The notes: generated from the sequence alone by a model not told the origin. DNA of 64,000 nt from Streptococcus sanguinis (GCF_003943735.1 NZ_RJMV01000001.1:293552-357551), one strand, 5' to 3'. Numbered from the stretch's first letter, positions 15,784-25,632 are shown. Numbers and translations: made by a program.

Positions 15784-16717
15784 TGCTCCTCCTTTTTCCG
15801 ACTCTAGGGTCTATCCAGAGCGGCAGCTGCTGGGTTAGAATGTTATTTCCCAAGAATAATAGGCCAAATAAAAGCATACAGCACTGGATAATGGGCAGAT
15901 CCACAGACTGCAGCGCATCTACAAAGAGGGAACCGACACCATTCCAAGAGAAGACTTCTTCGACAATTAAGGATCCTGTCAGAAGATAGACCAAGGTCAG
16001 GCTCAGGCCTGTCGCAATAGCTGGCAGTGAATTTCTCAAGAGATGATTCTTGACCAGGAAGAACTTACTGACTCCGCGCAGGAGGGCATTTTCGACATGA
16101 ACACTGTTCATCTGCTCCAGCACGGCCTTGCGGATCAAAGCGGTATATTGGCCAATCAATGACATACTGAGGGTCAGACTAGGAAGAATCAAGCTGCTAA
16201 GGTCCTGCTTGCCCGAAACTGGCAGCCACCTCAGCTGAACAGCAAAAATCACAATCAGCATGTAGCCTAGCCAAAAGCTGGGCATGGAAACGCTGGAAAA
16301 GGATAGAAAGCGAGTGACCTTATCAAAGAGAGAACCCTTGTAGACTGCACTAAAAATCCCCAAAGGAATGGACGTAAACAAAATAAGCGCAAAGGATGTC
16401 AAGCCCAGAGAAAGAGTCGACTGGAAACGCTCCAGCACCAAGGGCAGGACAGGAACCTTTAATAGATAAGACGTCCCAAAATCCCCACGAAGCGCCTTTG
16501 TCAGCCAACCTAGATACTGCTGGGGCCAAGGTTGATTGAGGCCCAGATAATCTCTGGCTTTTTCCAAAGATTGAGGAGTCACTTGAATCTTAGATACCCT
16601 TAAATAATTTTCTGCTTGATCAGCTGAGGATAGCTTGGCCAAGAGAAAGGTCAATACTGATATCATCAATAGGGCAGCCAAGAAAGAAACTATTTTTTTA
16701 AATAAATCTTTTTTCAT
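15776..16717 (-). CDS. Family-5 ABC importer permease (NikB/DppB-like, importer 2)
   Basis: 313 aa from ATG 16717 (MKKDLFKKIVSFLAALL), with AAGGA just upstream; the frame stays open to a TTG at 16756 without a ribosome site. N-terminal span, RDYLGLNQPWPQQYLGWL and GDFGTSY are typical of DppB/NikB permeases. Confidence 0.86.
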   Translation of the reverse strand: MKKDLFKKIVSFLAALLMISVLTFLLAKLSSADQAENYLRVSKIQVTPQSLEKARDYLGLNQPWPQQYLGWLTKALRGDFGTSYLLKVPVLPLVLERFQSTLSLGLTSFALILFTSIPLGIFSAVYKGSLFDKVTRFLSFSSVSMPSFWLGYMLIVIFAVQLRWLPVSGKQDLSSLILPSLTLSMSLIGQYTALIRKAVLEQMNSVHVENALLRGVSKFFLVKNHLLRNSLPAIATGLSLTLVYLLTGSLIVEEVFSWNGVGSLFVDALQSVDLPIIQCCMLLFGLLFLGNNILTQQLPLWIDPRVGKRRSNV

Positions 16718-16808
16718 AGTCCTTAAAAGAAAAGGGGCGGCTGATAAGCTTTTCAACTTAGCAGCACTACTCCCTTTATATTAAAATTTGCAGTTATGAA
16801 GCCAGTTT

Positions 16809-18416
16809 TTATTTTTTCTCAATATAGCGCAGTGGGAAAGCATTTTCTTCTGGAGCAAAGCGCATGCCCTCGAGTTCTCCCTTGCGGTAGACGGAAACAA
16901 CGGATTGGTAAGTGATTGGAATATAGATAGCTTCATCATGGAGCATGGTGAGGACTTTCTTATAGCCTTCATCGACTTTTGCCTCGTCTGGTTCGACCAG
17001 AGTCGCCTTGATAATTTTATCAATTTCTGGCTTAGATGGCAGAGCTTCTAGGGAAACATTTTCTGGGTGGCCATGGTCAGCTGGTGAAGTCAGGGCAGTC
17101 ATCCAAGCATGCGGATCCCAAGGTGCTCCCCAAGAGAAGGTCAGCATCAAATCAAAGTCGCCCGTCTTAATATTTTCCCAATAGTCATCTTCTTCCATCG
17201 CTTTGAGCTGAACATCGATTCCGATCTTCTTCCATTCGCCTTGGAAGTACTCAACCAAGTCCTTGTCTGTCGCCTTAGACGAGATATAAGGAACATTCAG
17301 ACTCAATTTCTTGCCATCTTTTTCGCGGATACCGTCAGAGCCTTTCTTCCAGCCTGCTTGATCCAGCATCTTTTCAGCCAGCTCGATATCGTATTCATAG
17401 GGAGTCAGATTGGCATCAGAGTGTGGTGTAGACTTAGAGAAGATGGTATCAGCTGGTGTTTCTGTTCCGCGGAAAATGTCTTTCGCGATAGACTTTTTAT
17501 CAACCGCATGGTTCATAGCCTGACGGACAGTCTTGTCTTTGAAGATTTCCTGCTTGGCATTCAAGAGCATGAGGCGGCTGGACATTGGCTGAGATACGTC
17601 TGTCGTGTACTTATCATCCTTGGCATACTTAGCAAAGTTATCCAAACCGATAACGCCATTTCCATAGATCAAGTCAACATTGCCAGACTCAAACTCAAGA
17701 GCACGGGTTTGTGGATCTGGAATAATCTTGACTGTTACTTCTTTCAGTTTAGGCTTTTCACCCCAGTAATTTTCGTTACGGGTAAAGGTGATGTACTCGT
17801 TTGGCTTCTTATCTTTGACAACCCATTGACCTGTTCCGATTGGCTTCTTGAGGTTGTCCTTAGTCGTATCATCTCCGTCAGGGAAAGCAGCATCAGCTAT
17901 GAAGCGGATCGGACGAATCATTGATAAATCATAGAGAGTCGCACTGTAGGCTTGTTTGAGCTTAATCTCAAAAGTATGCTCATCTACAACTCGATAGCTT
18001 TCCAGCTGGTTGGTGAAGTCAAACCACGTGTGGTTTTTCTTATTTTCCTCTGAAAAGACGGTATCGAAATTTCGTTTGACATTTTCTGCGTTAAAGTCAG
18101 AGTCGTCTGAGAATTTTGCTTTTCTCAGCTTGAAGGTATAGGTTTTACCATCTTCGCTGATATCCCAGCTTTCAGCCAAGGCTGGCTCGATTTTCCCATT
18201 GTCACCGTAGCGGACTAGGCCTTCATAGACCATATCCTGAATGACAAATTGGTCTGGATTGTAGCGGTGAGGATTGACATCCCCAAAGTCTTCTCCCCAG
18301 CCCATAGTGAGTTTGTCTTTCTCATTGGCTTGTTTGGAAGAATTTGAGTTTTGCTGGCAGGCTACCAAGAATAAAGGCAGCAAGAGGACAACTAATAAAA
18401 ATAGTTTTTTTCTCAT
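16809..18416 (-). CDS. Family-5 extracytoplasmic binding lipoprotein (NikA-like, importer 2)
   Basis: 535 aa. Signal peptide with lipobox LFLVAC, then the SBP_bac_5 domain (VYEGLVRYG, PALAESWDISEDGKTYTF). It captures the ligand of importer 2 at the cell surface. Overall it resembles NikA-type nickel-binding proteins more than OppA, but the ligand residues cannot be confirmed here. No clear terminator or promoter separates it from the upstream importer genes, so both importers may share a transcript. Confidence 0.82.
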   Translation of the reverse strand: MRKKLFLLVVLLLPLFLVACQQNSNSSKQANEKDKLTMGWGEDFGDVNPHRYNPDQFVIQDMVYEGLVRYGDNGKIEPALAESWDISEDGKTYTFKLRKAKFSDDSDFNAENVKRNFDTVFSEENKKNHTWFDFTNQLESYRVVDEHTFEIKLKQAYSATLYDLSMIRPIRFIADAAFPDGDDTTKDNLKKPIGTGQWVVKDKKPNEYITFTRNENYWGEKPKLKEVTVKIIPDPQTRALEFESGNVDLIYGNGVIGLDNFAKYAKDDKYTTDVSQPMSSRLMLLNAKQEIFKDKTVRQAMNHAVDKKSIAKDIFRGTETPADTIFSKSTPHSDANLTPYEYDIELAEKMLDQAGWKKGSDGIREKDGKKLSLNVPYISSKATDKDLVEYFQGEWKKIGIDVQLKAMEEDDYWENIKTGDFDLMLTFSWGAPWDPHAWMTALTSPADHGHPENVSLEALPSKPEIDKIIKATLVEPDEAKVDEGYKKVLTMLHDEAIYIPITYQSVVSVYRKGELEGMRFAPEENAFPLRYIEKK

Positions 18417-18501
18417 TTTTATTGAATCACTTTCTTGTATTCATATTTTTTATGATTTCAGTCCCAAGAGATAGAGGCTGCAGTTTATATTTTTTTGATG
18501 A

Positions 18502-19311
18502 TCAACTCATGCGATTGTACTTGCTGTTGAGAGCATCTCCGAACTTGGTAAAGAGGAGAATGGTCAGAATCAGTAAGATACAAGGGAAGACCACAATCCA
18601 AGGGGCTTCCTGAATGTAAATCCGGCCGTCATTAATCATGGCTCCCCACTCAGGCGATGGTGCCTGAGCTCCCAGACCGACAAAGCTGAGGCCAGCGATT
18701 TCCATGATAATGGTGCTAATATCAAAGCTCATGGTTGTCAGAATCTGAGGAAAAAGACTGGGGAAATAATAGTTTTTCAGGCTTGTCCAAAAACTATTGC
18801 CATACATTTTCGAGGACTGGATATAGGGTTCATTTTTCAGCTGCAGGGTCATGGAGCGCATCAGGTAGGCATACTTGGTCCAGGCCGTCAAGCAGATAGC
18901 GATGAGGGTTTGCTGGAGACCGATGCCCAAGATACTGACGATAGCAATGACCAGAATGATAGATGGGAAAGACTGAAAAGCCGTGATAACCAGCAAGATG
19001 AACTGGTCGAATTTCCCGCCGATGAAGGCGCTGGTTACCCCAATAAAGGAGCCTACCGTCGCAATTAGCATCAGAATCATCAGGGCTGGCAGGACTGTTT
19101 CCGCACCTCCGCTCACTGCACGCGCAAAGACAGACCGTCCTAGAGCGTCCGTTCCGAACCACTCACTGCTGCTCGGCCCTTGCAGGGCTTGGCCCAAATT
19201 GACCTTGGTTAAACTATCACCCAAGAGATGAGGGGCCAAGGAGGATAGGATCAGAGCCAGGACGATGAGGCCGCCCAAGGCCAGGAGTTTTCGATTGATT
19301 TTCTTATCCAT
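18502..19311 (-). CDS. Family-5 ABC importer permease (NikC/DppC-like, importer 1)
   Basis: 269 aa; WFGTDALGRSVFARAVSGG is the DppC/NikC hallmark, followed by the conserved membrane core. Overlaps the upstream NikB-like gene by 8 nt. The last gene of importer 1, and it lies only 85 nt before the binding protein of importer 2. Confidence 0.87.
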   Translation of the reverse strand: MDKKINRKLLALGGLIVLALILSSLAPHLLGDSLTKVNLGQALQGPSSSEWFGTDALGRSVFARAVSGGAETVLPALMILMLIATVGSFIGVTSAFIGGKFDQFILLVITAFQSFPSIILVIAIVSILGIGLQQTLIAICLTAWTKYAYLMRSMTLQLKNEPYIQSSKMYGNSFWTSLKNYYFPSLFPQILTTMSFDISTIIMEIAGLSFVGLGAQAPSPEWGAMINDGRIYIQEAPWIVVFPCILLILTILLFTKFGDALNSKYNRMS

Positions 19312-20299
19312 ACGAACCCTCCTTGCTTGCTTTTAATTTCTTCGTGCGCGGCAGCAGTTTGGGATTTTCCTGAGCCAGTCGGACGCGAGGATTGAGCCAA
19401 ATCGTAAGCAGCTGAAAGACTAGATTTACAGTCAAGACTCCCGCTGTGATAAAGAGGACCGCCCCCTGAATGAGGGGATAATCCCGCTTGGCGACGACTC
19501 CTATCAGCATCTTGCCGATGCCCGGCCAGGAAAAGAGATGCTCAATAATAGCCACACCGCCCAAGAGCGAGCCCAGAGAAAGGCTGACCAAGGTCAGAAG
19601 AAAGGGCAGAACATTGTAAATCACGTCATGCAACAGGATATGCCCCTCTCGAATCCCCCGACCACGCGCACCTTCGACTTCTGGCGAATGCAGCACTTCA
19701 ATCAAAGCAGTCCGCAGCTGTGGGATATAGCGAGTGGACATGATCATGGCCAGTGTCATGACTGGCAAGACTAGACCCAGCTCATTAGCCGTTGCCTGAA
19801 TGGGAAGCCAGTGCAGCTGAACAGAAAAGATCAGAATCAGGATAATCCCCATAACAAAGCTAGGAATGGCATTCAGAAAAGCCAGACCTGCCATCAAGAA
19901 GCGGTCAACCGGCTTTCCAGCATGGTAGGATGTGTAGAGAGCTGTCGGCAGGGAAATTCCCAGAGTCGCTAGCAGGGTATAAAAAGCTAGGTAGACTGTA
20001 TTGGGAAAATAGAAAATCAGCTGCTCCCAGACCGAAGCTCCGGAATTATAGGTCACACCAAAGTCGCCATGGACAATCCTGCCCAGCCAGGCCAGATATT
20101 GCTCCATAAAGCTGCCATTCAGACCCATCTCTGCCCGCTTGATTTCCAGCAGTTCCTTGGTAAAAGGAATACCCTGAGCGTTGAGAATGCTCTCAGCCGG
20201 ATCTCCCGGTGCTAGATAAACCAGTAAAAAGGAGATAAAGCTGACGCAGAGCAGGATGAGGACGAATTGCAGAATAGTTTTGATAATAAATTTAATCAT
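19304..20299 (-). CDS. Family-5 ABC importer permease (NikB/DppB-like, importer 1)
   Basis: 331 aa; N-terminal span, YLAPGDPAESIL, GDFGVTYNSG and a basic C-terminal tail. Starts inside the end of the deacylase gene (8-nt overlap). Confidence 0.87.
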   Translation of the reverse strand: MIKFIIKTILQFVLILLCVSFISFLLVYLAPGDPAESILNAQGIPFTKELLEIKRAEMGLNGSFMEQYLAWLGRIVHGDFGVTYNSGASVWEQLIFYFPNTVYLAFYTLLATLGISLPTALYTSYHAGKPVDRFLMAGLAFLNAIPSFVMGIILILIFSVQLHWLPIQATANELGLVLPVMTLAMIMSTRYIPQLRTALIEVLHSPEVEGARGRGIREGHILLHDVIYNVLPFLLTLVSLSLGSLLGGVAIIEHLFSWPGIGKMLIGVVAKRDYPLIQGAVLFITAGVLTVNLVFQLLTIWLNPRVRLAQENPKLLPRTKKLKASKEGSYG

Positions 20300-21275
20300 G
20301 CGCCTCCCTTTCAGATGTCTGGTAGCTTTCAGGCTTCTTGCTGGCTACGGCCAGCAGCACTTCGCCTTGGTGGACGACCAAGGTCGCCTTCTGGTAGAGG
20401 ACCAGACCGTCTTCCTTGGCAGTCACCTTTTCTAAAATATTGCCATAAATATCACAGATTTCGCCGATGACCTGACCAGCCTGTACTGTTTGATTAGGCC
20501 GAACAAAGCACATCCAGCAGCCCGACCTCTGACAGGTCAGATAGTAGCTGTCGTCAAAGATCAGTGGCGCCTGCTTATAATAGGGCATGGTCCCTTCAAA
20601 AAGATAGCGGGCGACTTGCTTGACTGACTCTTTCATGGCCAGTACATCCTCTGGCAGACAGGTGCCGTTTTCTCCCCGCTCCAGCAGGATACTAGGCAGT
20701 CCATAATCTACCGAGGCAGCGTGATAAAGATTGCCACAGTCCTGAGATTGGTAGATAATCGGTGTCCCAGAAGCCTGCAGCATCTGATAGGACTTTTCGA
20801 CCACCTCGGGATTGGCCCGTAGAGAGTAGTAACCATGCGGTGTCAGCAGTTCTTCCCGATTGCCACTGTGCAGGTCAATCAGGAAATCACTGACGCTAAA
20901 GACCTGACTCTCAATCACAGACCGAATCTGATAGCTGAGGCTGGAAGCTGGCTCCTGGTCTTGAAAAATCCTGTTTAGATTAAGGCCATCCTCAGGTACA
21001 AGCGTCGTCTCCCGAGCCCAGAAGCCACTGATATTGACTGCATGCAGGAGGAGGACAGAGCCCTGAAAGTTAAAGTCCCACTCATGCGCCAAATCCATCA
21101 GTGCCTTGACACCGACATACTCGCAGCCATGGACTGCCGCACAGATAGTCAGCAAGGGCTGGGAGGCCTGTCCTTTGAGCAGAGTGTACTGGATAGCCAG
21201 ATTATCCGTGATGGACAGACTACCTTGGTAGCTGCTGCAGGGGGCCATAGAGTCTAGTTCTTGCTTAATCCTCAT
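20292..21275 (-). CDS. Succinylglutamate desuccinylase/aspartoacylase-family deacylase
   Basis: 327 aa from ATG 21275, chosen because GGAGG lies 6 nt upstream and the ATPase stop is overlapped by only 11 nt; the frame is open further upstream inside the ATPase gene. Zinc-site residues of the M14-like AstE/AspA fold are visible: HGCEYVG (His49, Glu52) and DLHSGN (His136). The C-terminal part has a barrel-like domain (VLYQKATLVVHQGE). It probably removes an acyl group from an N-acyl amino acid or related small molecule. It sits between the ATPases and permeases of importer 1, implying that it acts on the imported ligand. Confidence 0.8.
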   Translation of the reverse strand: MRIKQELDSMAPCSSYQGSLSITDNLAIQYTLLKGQASQPLLTICAAVHGCEYVGVKALMDLAHEWDFNFQGSVLLLHAVNISGFWARETTLVPEDGLNLNRIFQDQEPASSLSYQIRSVIESQVFSVSDFLIDLHSGNREELLTPHGYYSLRANPEVVEKSYQMLQASGTPIIYQSQDCGNLYHAASVDYGLPSILLERGENGTCLPEDVLAMKESVKQVARYLFEGTMPYYKQAPLIFDDSYYLTCQRSGCWMCFVRPNQTVQAGQVIGEICDIYGNILEKVTAKEDGLVLYQKATLVVHQGEVLLAVASKKPESYQTSEREAHD

Positions 21276-22035
21276 CTTTATCCTCCCTGTACTGACTGAG
21301 CAAGAGCTTGGTATAGTCACTCTTGGGAGCAGAGACGACCTCTCGCATGCTGCCCTTTTCCTGCACGATTCCGTCCTTGAGGACGACCAAATCTTCCGCA
21401 AAATTGCTGACCAGTGCGATGTCATGAGAGATGAAGAGAAAGGAGGTCTGCGAGCGCTCCTTGATGTCTGCCAGCAGCTGCATGACTTCATACTGAACGG
21501 TCACATCCAGAGCACTGGTGATTTCATCGCAGATGAGCACATCGGGATTAATCAGCAAGGCACGGGCAATAGCTGCCCGCTGACATTCTCCTCCGCTCAG
21601 CTGGTGTGGCAGCCTCTGAGCAAGCTCAGGTGTCAGACCAACCGATCTCAGCAAGTCATGGATGACTTGCTTCCTATCAGACGGCTGCTGATAGAAAGAA
21701 AAGTTTCGACAGACCTCTTCTAGGCTCTGCTGAATGCTGCGCTTGGGATGAAAGGTCGACTGGGGCTGCTGGGCAATGTACTGGACCCGAGCATAGTATT
21801 CCCTATCCTTGTAGGCAGAGACTGGCTTGCCTAGTAGAGTCAGCTCCCCTTGATCTGGCTTTAAAAAGCGACAGATAAGATTGGCAATGGTACTCTTGCC
21901 AGATCCTGACTCTCCGACCAGCCCCATAGCTCGTCCCTTTTCCAAGCTAATATCAATATCAAAGACACCAATTCTCCGATTACCAATCTGACCATACTCG
22001 TAGGTCAGCTGGCGACCGACCAATACTTGACTCAT
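21265..22035 (-). CDS. Family-5 ABC importer ATPase (second ATPase, importer 1)
   Basis: 256 aa; Walker A GESGSGKST, signature LSGGECQRAAIARAL and Walker B LICDEITSALD. NikE/OppF-like. Overlaps the upstream ATPase gene by 4 nt (ATGA). Confidence 0.87.
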   Translation of the reverse strand: MSQVLVGRQLTYEYGQIGNRRIGVFDIDISLEKGRAMGLVGESGSGKSTIANLICRFLKPDQGELTLLGKPVSAYKDREYYARVQYIAQQPQSTFHPKRSIQQSLEEVCRNFSFYQQPSDRKQVIHDLLRSVGLTPELAQRLPHQLSGGECQRAAIARALLINPDVLICDEITSALDVTVQYEVMQLLADIKERSQTSFLFISHDIALVSNFAEDLVVLKDGIVQEKGSMREVVSAPKSDYTKLLLSQYREDKDED

Positions 22036-22814
22036 AGCTGCTCCCCTTCTCTAAACTCTGCCAGCTTGGGCACAGCCTTCAGCAATTTCTGGGTGTAGGC
22101 CTGCTCAGGATGGCGGAGAACTTGATGGGCTGGACCGCTTTCGACAATCTGTCCTTCCTTCATGACCACTACCTTTTGCGCCAGATGCTCAGCTACGCTG
22201 ATATCATGTGTGACAAAGAGAATGGCCATGTTTTCCTCTTGATGAAGCTGGCTCAAGAGATTAAGCAGCTTCATTTTCGACAGGACATCCAGAGCGCTAG
22301 TCGGCTCATCAGCCAGCAATAGTTTGGGCCTGCTGGCTAGAGCTAGCGCTACACCGACCAGCTGCATCATACCGCCACTGAGCTCGAAAGGATACTTATT
22401 GACGACTTTTTCAGGCAGCAGCCCCACCATCTCTAGGCATTCTTCCAAGGGACGGAGATTTGCTGCTTTCTGGCCCTGATTTTTCACCAAGTCCTGATAA
22501 TGCTTTTTGATCTTACGGCGGTTATTGAAGCTGAGACTGGCATGCTGACTAATCCAGGCCACTTCTCGGCCCACAAAAGGCAGATAAATGCGGTGGTCAT
22601 GGGGCTGAATTTCCTGCCCCTCAAAGGTAATACTGCCCTCTGTCACTGTCAGCCCCCTAAGAGGGAGGCCCAGCAGCATCTTGAGCAGGGTAGACTTGCC
22701 ACTGCCACTCTCGCCCACAATCGAAAGGGACTCCCCCTCTGCAAGAGAGAGGGAGACCCGATCGAGAATGACTTTATCTGCTGACTGCACCAGCAGATCT
22801 TTCATTTCCAGCAT
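22032..22814 (-). CDS. Family-5 ABC importer ATPase (first ATPase, importer 1)
   Basis: 260 aa; Walker A GESGSGKST, signature ELSGGMMQLVGVALAL and Walker B LLADEPTSALD. NikD/OppD-like. Follows the binding-protein gene by 3 nt. Confidence 0.87.
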   Translation of the reverse strand: MLEMKDLLVQSADKVILDRVSLSLAEGESLSIVGESGSGKSTLLKMLLGLPLRGLTVTEGSITFEGQEIQPHDHRIYLPFVGREVAWISQHASLSFNNRRKIKKHYQDLVKNQGQKAANLRPLEECLEMVGLLPEKVVNKYPFELSGGMMQLVGVALALASRPKLLLADEPTSALDVLSKMKLLNLLSQLHQEENMAILFVTHDISVAEHLAQKVVVMKEGQIVESGPAHQVLRHPEQAYTQKLLKAVPKLAEFREGEQL

Positions 22815-22817
22815 GCT

Positions 22818-24353
22818 TTATTCCTTTGATAGTTTGTTGCTGACGTGATAGTAGTCTGTTGGATGGGATTCCAAACCAGAGACGGACTTGTCCATTACCA
22901 GAGCGACCTTGAAGAAGCCGATAATGGTAAAGCCGTAGTCCTTATCCATGATTTCTTGGATTTCCTTGCTGAGCTGATTGCGCTTAGCTGGATCCGTTTC
23001 AGTCGCCAGCTCTTCGATTTTCTTGTCTGCTTCTGGGTTGCTGTAGTGACCGATATTAGCTGCTCCGTTTGTCTTAACAGCGCTGTTGAAGAAGGCATAC
23101 GGATCACCAATAGGAGCTGCTACTACTGCGTAAGGCGTGAAGGCATAGTCCTTTTCACTGGCAACGGCACTGACTTCAACTTTCTTAATAGTCGCTTCAA
23201 TTCCGACTTCCTTAAGCTGTTGTTGGCTTGCTTCTACAGCCAGCGGCATTTCAGGCAGACGAGTGAAGGACAGCAGCTCAATGCTGACTTTTTGACCGTC
23301 TTTTTCACGGTAGCCATCGCCGTCAGTATCCTTGTAGCCAGCTTCATCCAAGAGTTTCTTAGCCTTGTCTACGTTAAATTCATGGACGCTCTTTTGCAGG
23401 GCAAAGGCAAAGCCTGTAGGGAAAGGTCCAACAGCTGGCACAGCTGAGCCTTTAAAGAGGGATTCAGAGTAGGTCTTCTTGTCTACCAAGGTATCTAAAG
23501 CCTGACGGAACTTGTCATCTGCTACGTAAGGATTTTCGAAGTTATAATAGTAAGCTAGGTAGCGGGAACCTTCTACTTCAGAAATTTTGTAGTTCTTATC
23601 GGAAGCATAAGTACTTAGATTTGCATAAGGCAGACCATAGACGGCATCGACTTCCTTAGACTTGAGGGCTGCAGAAATAGCTGTCGGATCAGAGAAGTAT
23701 TTAATCTTCAGATTAGCAACTTTGGGCTTGCCATCCCAGTAGTCGTCATAAGCCTTGAGCTCTGCTCCGCTCTCAGGAGTGTACTTGGTCACCATGTAAG
23801 GTCCAGTTCCGACAGGAGCCTTATCAGATGCGCTCTTGCCAGTCGTATCCACAATAGCGGAGTAGGGCTCTGCCAAGAGATTAGCCATGATCGGCTGCAC
23901 AGCCTTTGTCTTGATGGTCACAGTTTGACCCTCTGCAGATATGCTGTCAATGCTCAGATCGGCAGCTGCCCGCTCACTCTTCTCAACCAGGCGTTCTAGA
24001 GAAGCTTTGACCTTTTCACCGGTCATTTTTTCACCATTTTGGAAGACAACCTTATCCTTGAGGGTAATTTTCCACTCTAGGTCTGATACTGCTTCGATTT
24101 TCTCAGCCAACCAAGGTTTCACCTCAAGTTTGTCGTCCATCTTAAAGAGGGTTTCTCCCACTCCGTAACGGACCGTGAACCAGCCATTGTATTCCGCTGC
24201 TGGGTCAATATTTTCTGGAAATTGAGTATAGCCGATAGTTACAGTCTTGCTGTCACCATCGCTAGCAGACTCGCTGGTTTTGCTAGGGTTTACACAGGAA
24301 GCTAGGGCTAGGCCTGCCAAGGCTAAAACCATTATTTTTTTAAAATATTTCAT
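22818..24353 (-). CDS. Family-5 extracytoplasmic binding lipoprotein (NikA/CntA-like, importer 1)
   Basis: 511 aa from ATG 24353 (MKYFKKIMVLALAG), the start that gives a proper lipoprotein signal with lipobox LALASC. SBP_bac_5 domain; the YNGWFTVRYGVGETLF segment near the N-terminus resembles nickel/metallophore-type proteins. Clustering with ATPases, a deacylase and permeases forms a complete importer. Metal, metal-chelate or a small peptide are all possible ligands. Confidence 0.82.
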   Translation of the reverse strand: MKYFKKIMVLALAGLALASCVNPSKTSESASDGDSKTVTIGYTQFPENIDPAAEYNGWFTVRYGVGETLFKMDDKLEVKPWLAEKIEAVSDLEWKITLKDKVVFQNGEKMTGEKVKASLERLVEKSERAAADLSIDSISAEGQTVTIKTKAVQPIMANLLAEPYSAIVDTTGKSASDKAPVGTGPYMVTKYTPESGAELKAYDDYWDGKPKVANLKIKYFSDPTAISAALKSKEVDAVYGLPYANLSTYASDKNYKISEVEGSRYLAYYYNFENPYVADDKFRQALDTLVDKKTYSESLFKGSAVPAVGPFPTGFAFALQKSVHEFNVDKAKKLLDEAGYKDTDGDGYREKDGQKVSIELLSFTRLPEMPLAVEASQQQLKEVGIEATIKKVEVSAVASEKDYAFTPYAVVAAPIGDPYAFFNSAVKTNGAANIGHYSNPEADKKIEELATETDPAKRNQLSKEIQEIMDKDYGFTIIGFFKVALVMDKSVSGLESHPTDYYHVSNKLSKE

Positions 24354-24437
24354 AAAATATTCAAATTCCTTTTCTATTTTGTAAACTACTTTTAGACGTT
24401 CTGTCCTAGTCAAATCTAAATACGCTTCGCTCTCTGT

Positions 24438-24500
24438 CTAAGGTGGTTCTATGTCCTGAAGATGAGAGAGCAGACGAGTGAAAAACAAATGATTGCTCAT
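24438..24500 (-). CDS. Small ORF (20 codons) with strong ribosome site
   Basis: ATG 24500 to TAG 24438, product beginning MSNHLFFTRL and ending QDIEPP. AAGGAGG at 24514-24508 is 7 nt upstream, a better ribosome site than that of the next gene. It lies 28 nt after the OYE stop and 84 nt before the binding-protein start. No family recognised. It could be a leader peptide controlling the importer genes or a small functional peptide. Confidence 0.5.
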   Translation of the reverse strand: MSNHLFFTRLLSHLQDIEPP

Positions 24501-24528
24501 TATTTGTCCTCCTTCTGGCTGGTATGTC

Positions 24529-25632
24529 TTAATCTTTTCCTTCCAGATAGCTTCGGGCATCTTCGACAAAGGCAGTTGGAAGAGCCAAATCAGCCTGCAA
24601 CTCATCGCGATAAGTTCGGATGACTTCTTCCTCTCGGCCGGAGACAACCTTTTCAGCCCAGTCTGGGTCTAGGAGCAGGGCCTTGCCGAGGGCAAAGAGC
24701 GGAATCCCCGCATCCAATACTAGCTGGGCATCCTGCTTGGTCTTTATCTGACCGACACCAATAAGGGGTACTCTACCATTAATTTTTTTGATAATTTTCT
24801 GAATCACTGGCTCTGAGTCCTGAGAATCTCTGATAGACGAGCGCCAGACATCAGAGGTCGAAATATGTAGATAGTCCACTTGATGATAGATGAGCTGCTC
24901 CAGCAACTGCAGGGTGTCATAAAGCTGGATACCTGGCTCTTCAATCTCTTCTGGAGAAAAGCGGTAGCCAATCAGGAAGGGGCGGTCGGCCTCTTCTTTG
25001 ACTAGTTGCTTAGCTCTTTTCAGCAAGGTCTTTGGAAAGCGCAGGCGGTTGTTAAGGCTGCCGCCCCACTTGTCCTGACGGACATTTGAATGAGGAGAGA
25101 CAAACTGCTGGATCAGATAGGTATTGGCTCCATGAAGCTCGACTCCGTCAAAGCCAGCCTGAATGGCTCGTCTGATAGCTGACAGAAAGTCCTCTATCAC
25201 CTGCTCCACTTCAGCGTTCTTGAGCGCCCTCGGCTCTGCCAGATAATCGCGCGGAGCCTTGACAGCACTGGGTGCTACTGGCTGACCGTCAATCAAATCA
25301 GGCAGAACCATACGACCACCATGATAAAGCTGCACAATAGCTAAAGCCCCTTGGTCCTTGATGGCCTTAGCCAGACGGCTAAGCCCCTCTATCTTATCGT
25401 CCTCGGCGCCGCTGAAGCTCTCCGCAAAGGACTTTCCCAGAGGATGGACATAGGTACTGCCAGTAATGACCATACCAACCGACCTAGACCGGCGGGCAAA
25501 AAAATCAATATCTGCCTGAGATACATAGCCACCCGGCTCACTAGCGCAGATAGTCATAGGAGCCAATACAACGCGATTGCGCATGGTCTGACCATTTTTA
25601 AAAGTAAATTTATCCTGAATCTGTGTATTCAT
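24529..25632 (-). CDS. NADH:flavin oxidoreductase / old yellow enzyme family
   Basis: 367 aa from ATG 25632 (MNTQIQDKFTFKNGQ), with GAGGTG 7 nt upstream; the frame is open further but without a ribosome site. TIM-barrel FMN enzyme: LAPMTICAS, VQLYHGGRM, GFDGVELHGANTYLIQQF and DKWGGSLNNR are the OYE signatures. It reduces activated alkenes; the natural substrate is unknown. It lies between cobC and the importers. Confidence 0.88.
   Translation of the reverse strand: MNTQIQDKFTFKNGQTMRNRVVLAPMTICASEPGGYVSQADIDFFARRSRSVGMVITGSTYVHPLGKSFAESFSGAEDDKIEGLSRLAKAIKDQGALAIVQLYHGGRMVLPDLIDGQPVAPSAVKAPRDYLAEPRALKNAEVEQVIEDFLSAIRRAIQAGFDGVELHGANTYLIQQFVSPHSNVRQDKWGGSLNNRLRFPKTLLKRAKQLVKEEADRPFLIGYRFSPEEIEEPGIQLYDTLQLLEQLIYHQVDYLHISTSDVWRSSIRDSQDSEPVIQKIIKKINGRVPLIGVGQIKTKQDAQLVLDAGIPLFALGKALLLDPDWAEKVVSGREEEVIRTYRDELQADLALPTAFVEDARSYLEGKD

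Noticed and set aside
24354..24528. Metal or SAM riboswitch before the importer binding protein
   Set aside because: No conserved aptamer core was recognised; only the short ORF with its ribosome site stands out.
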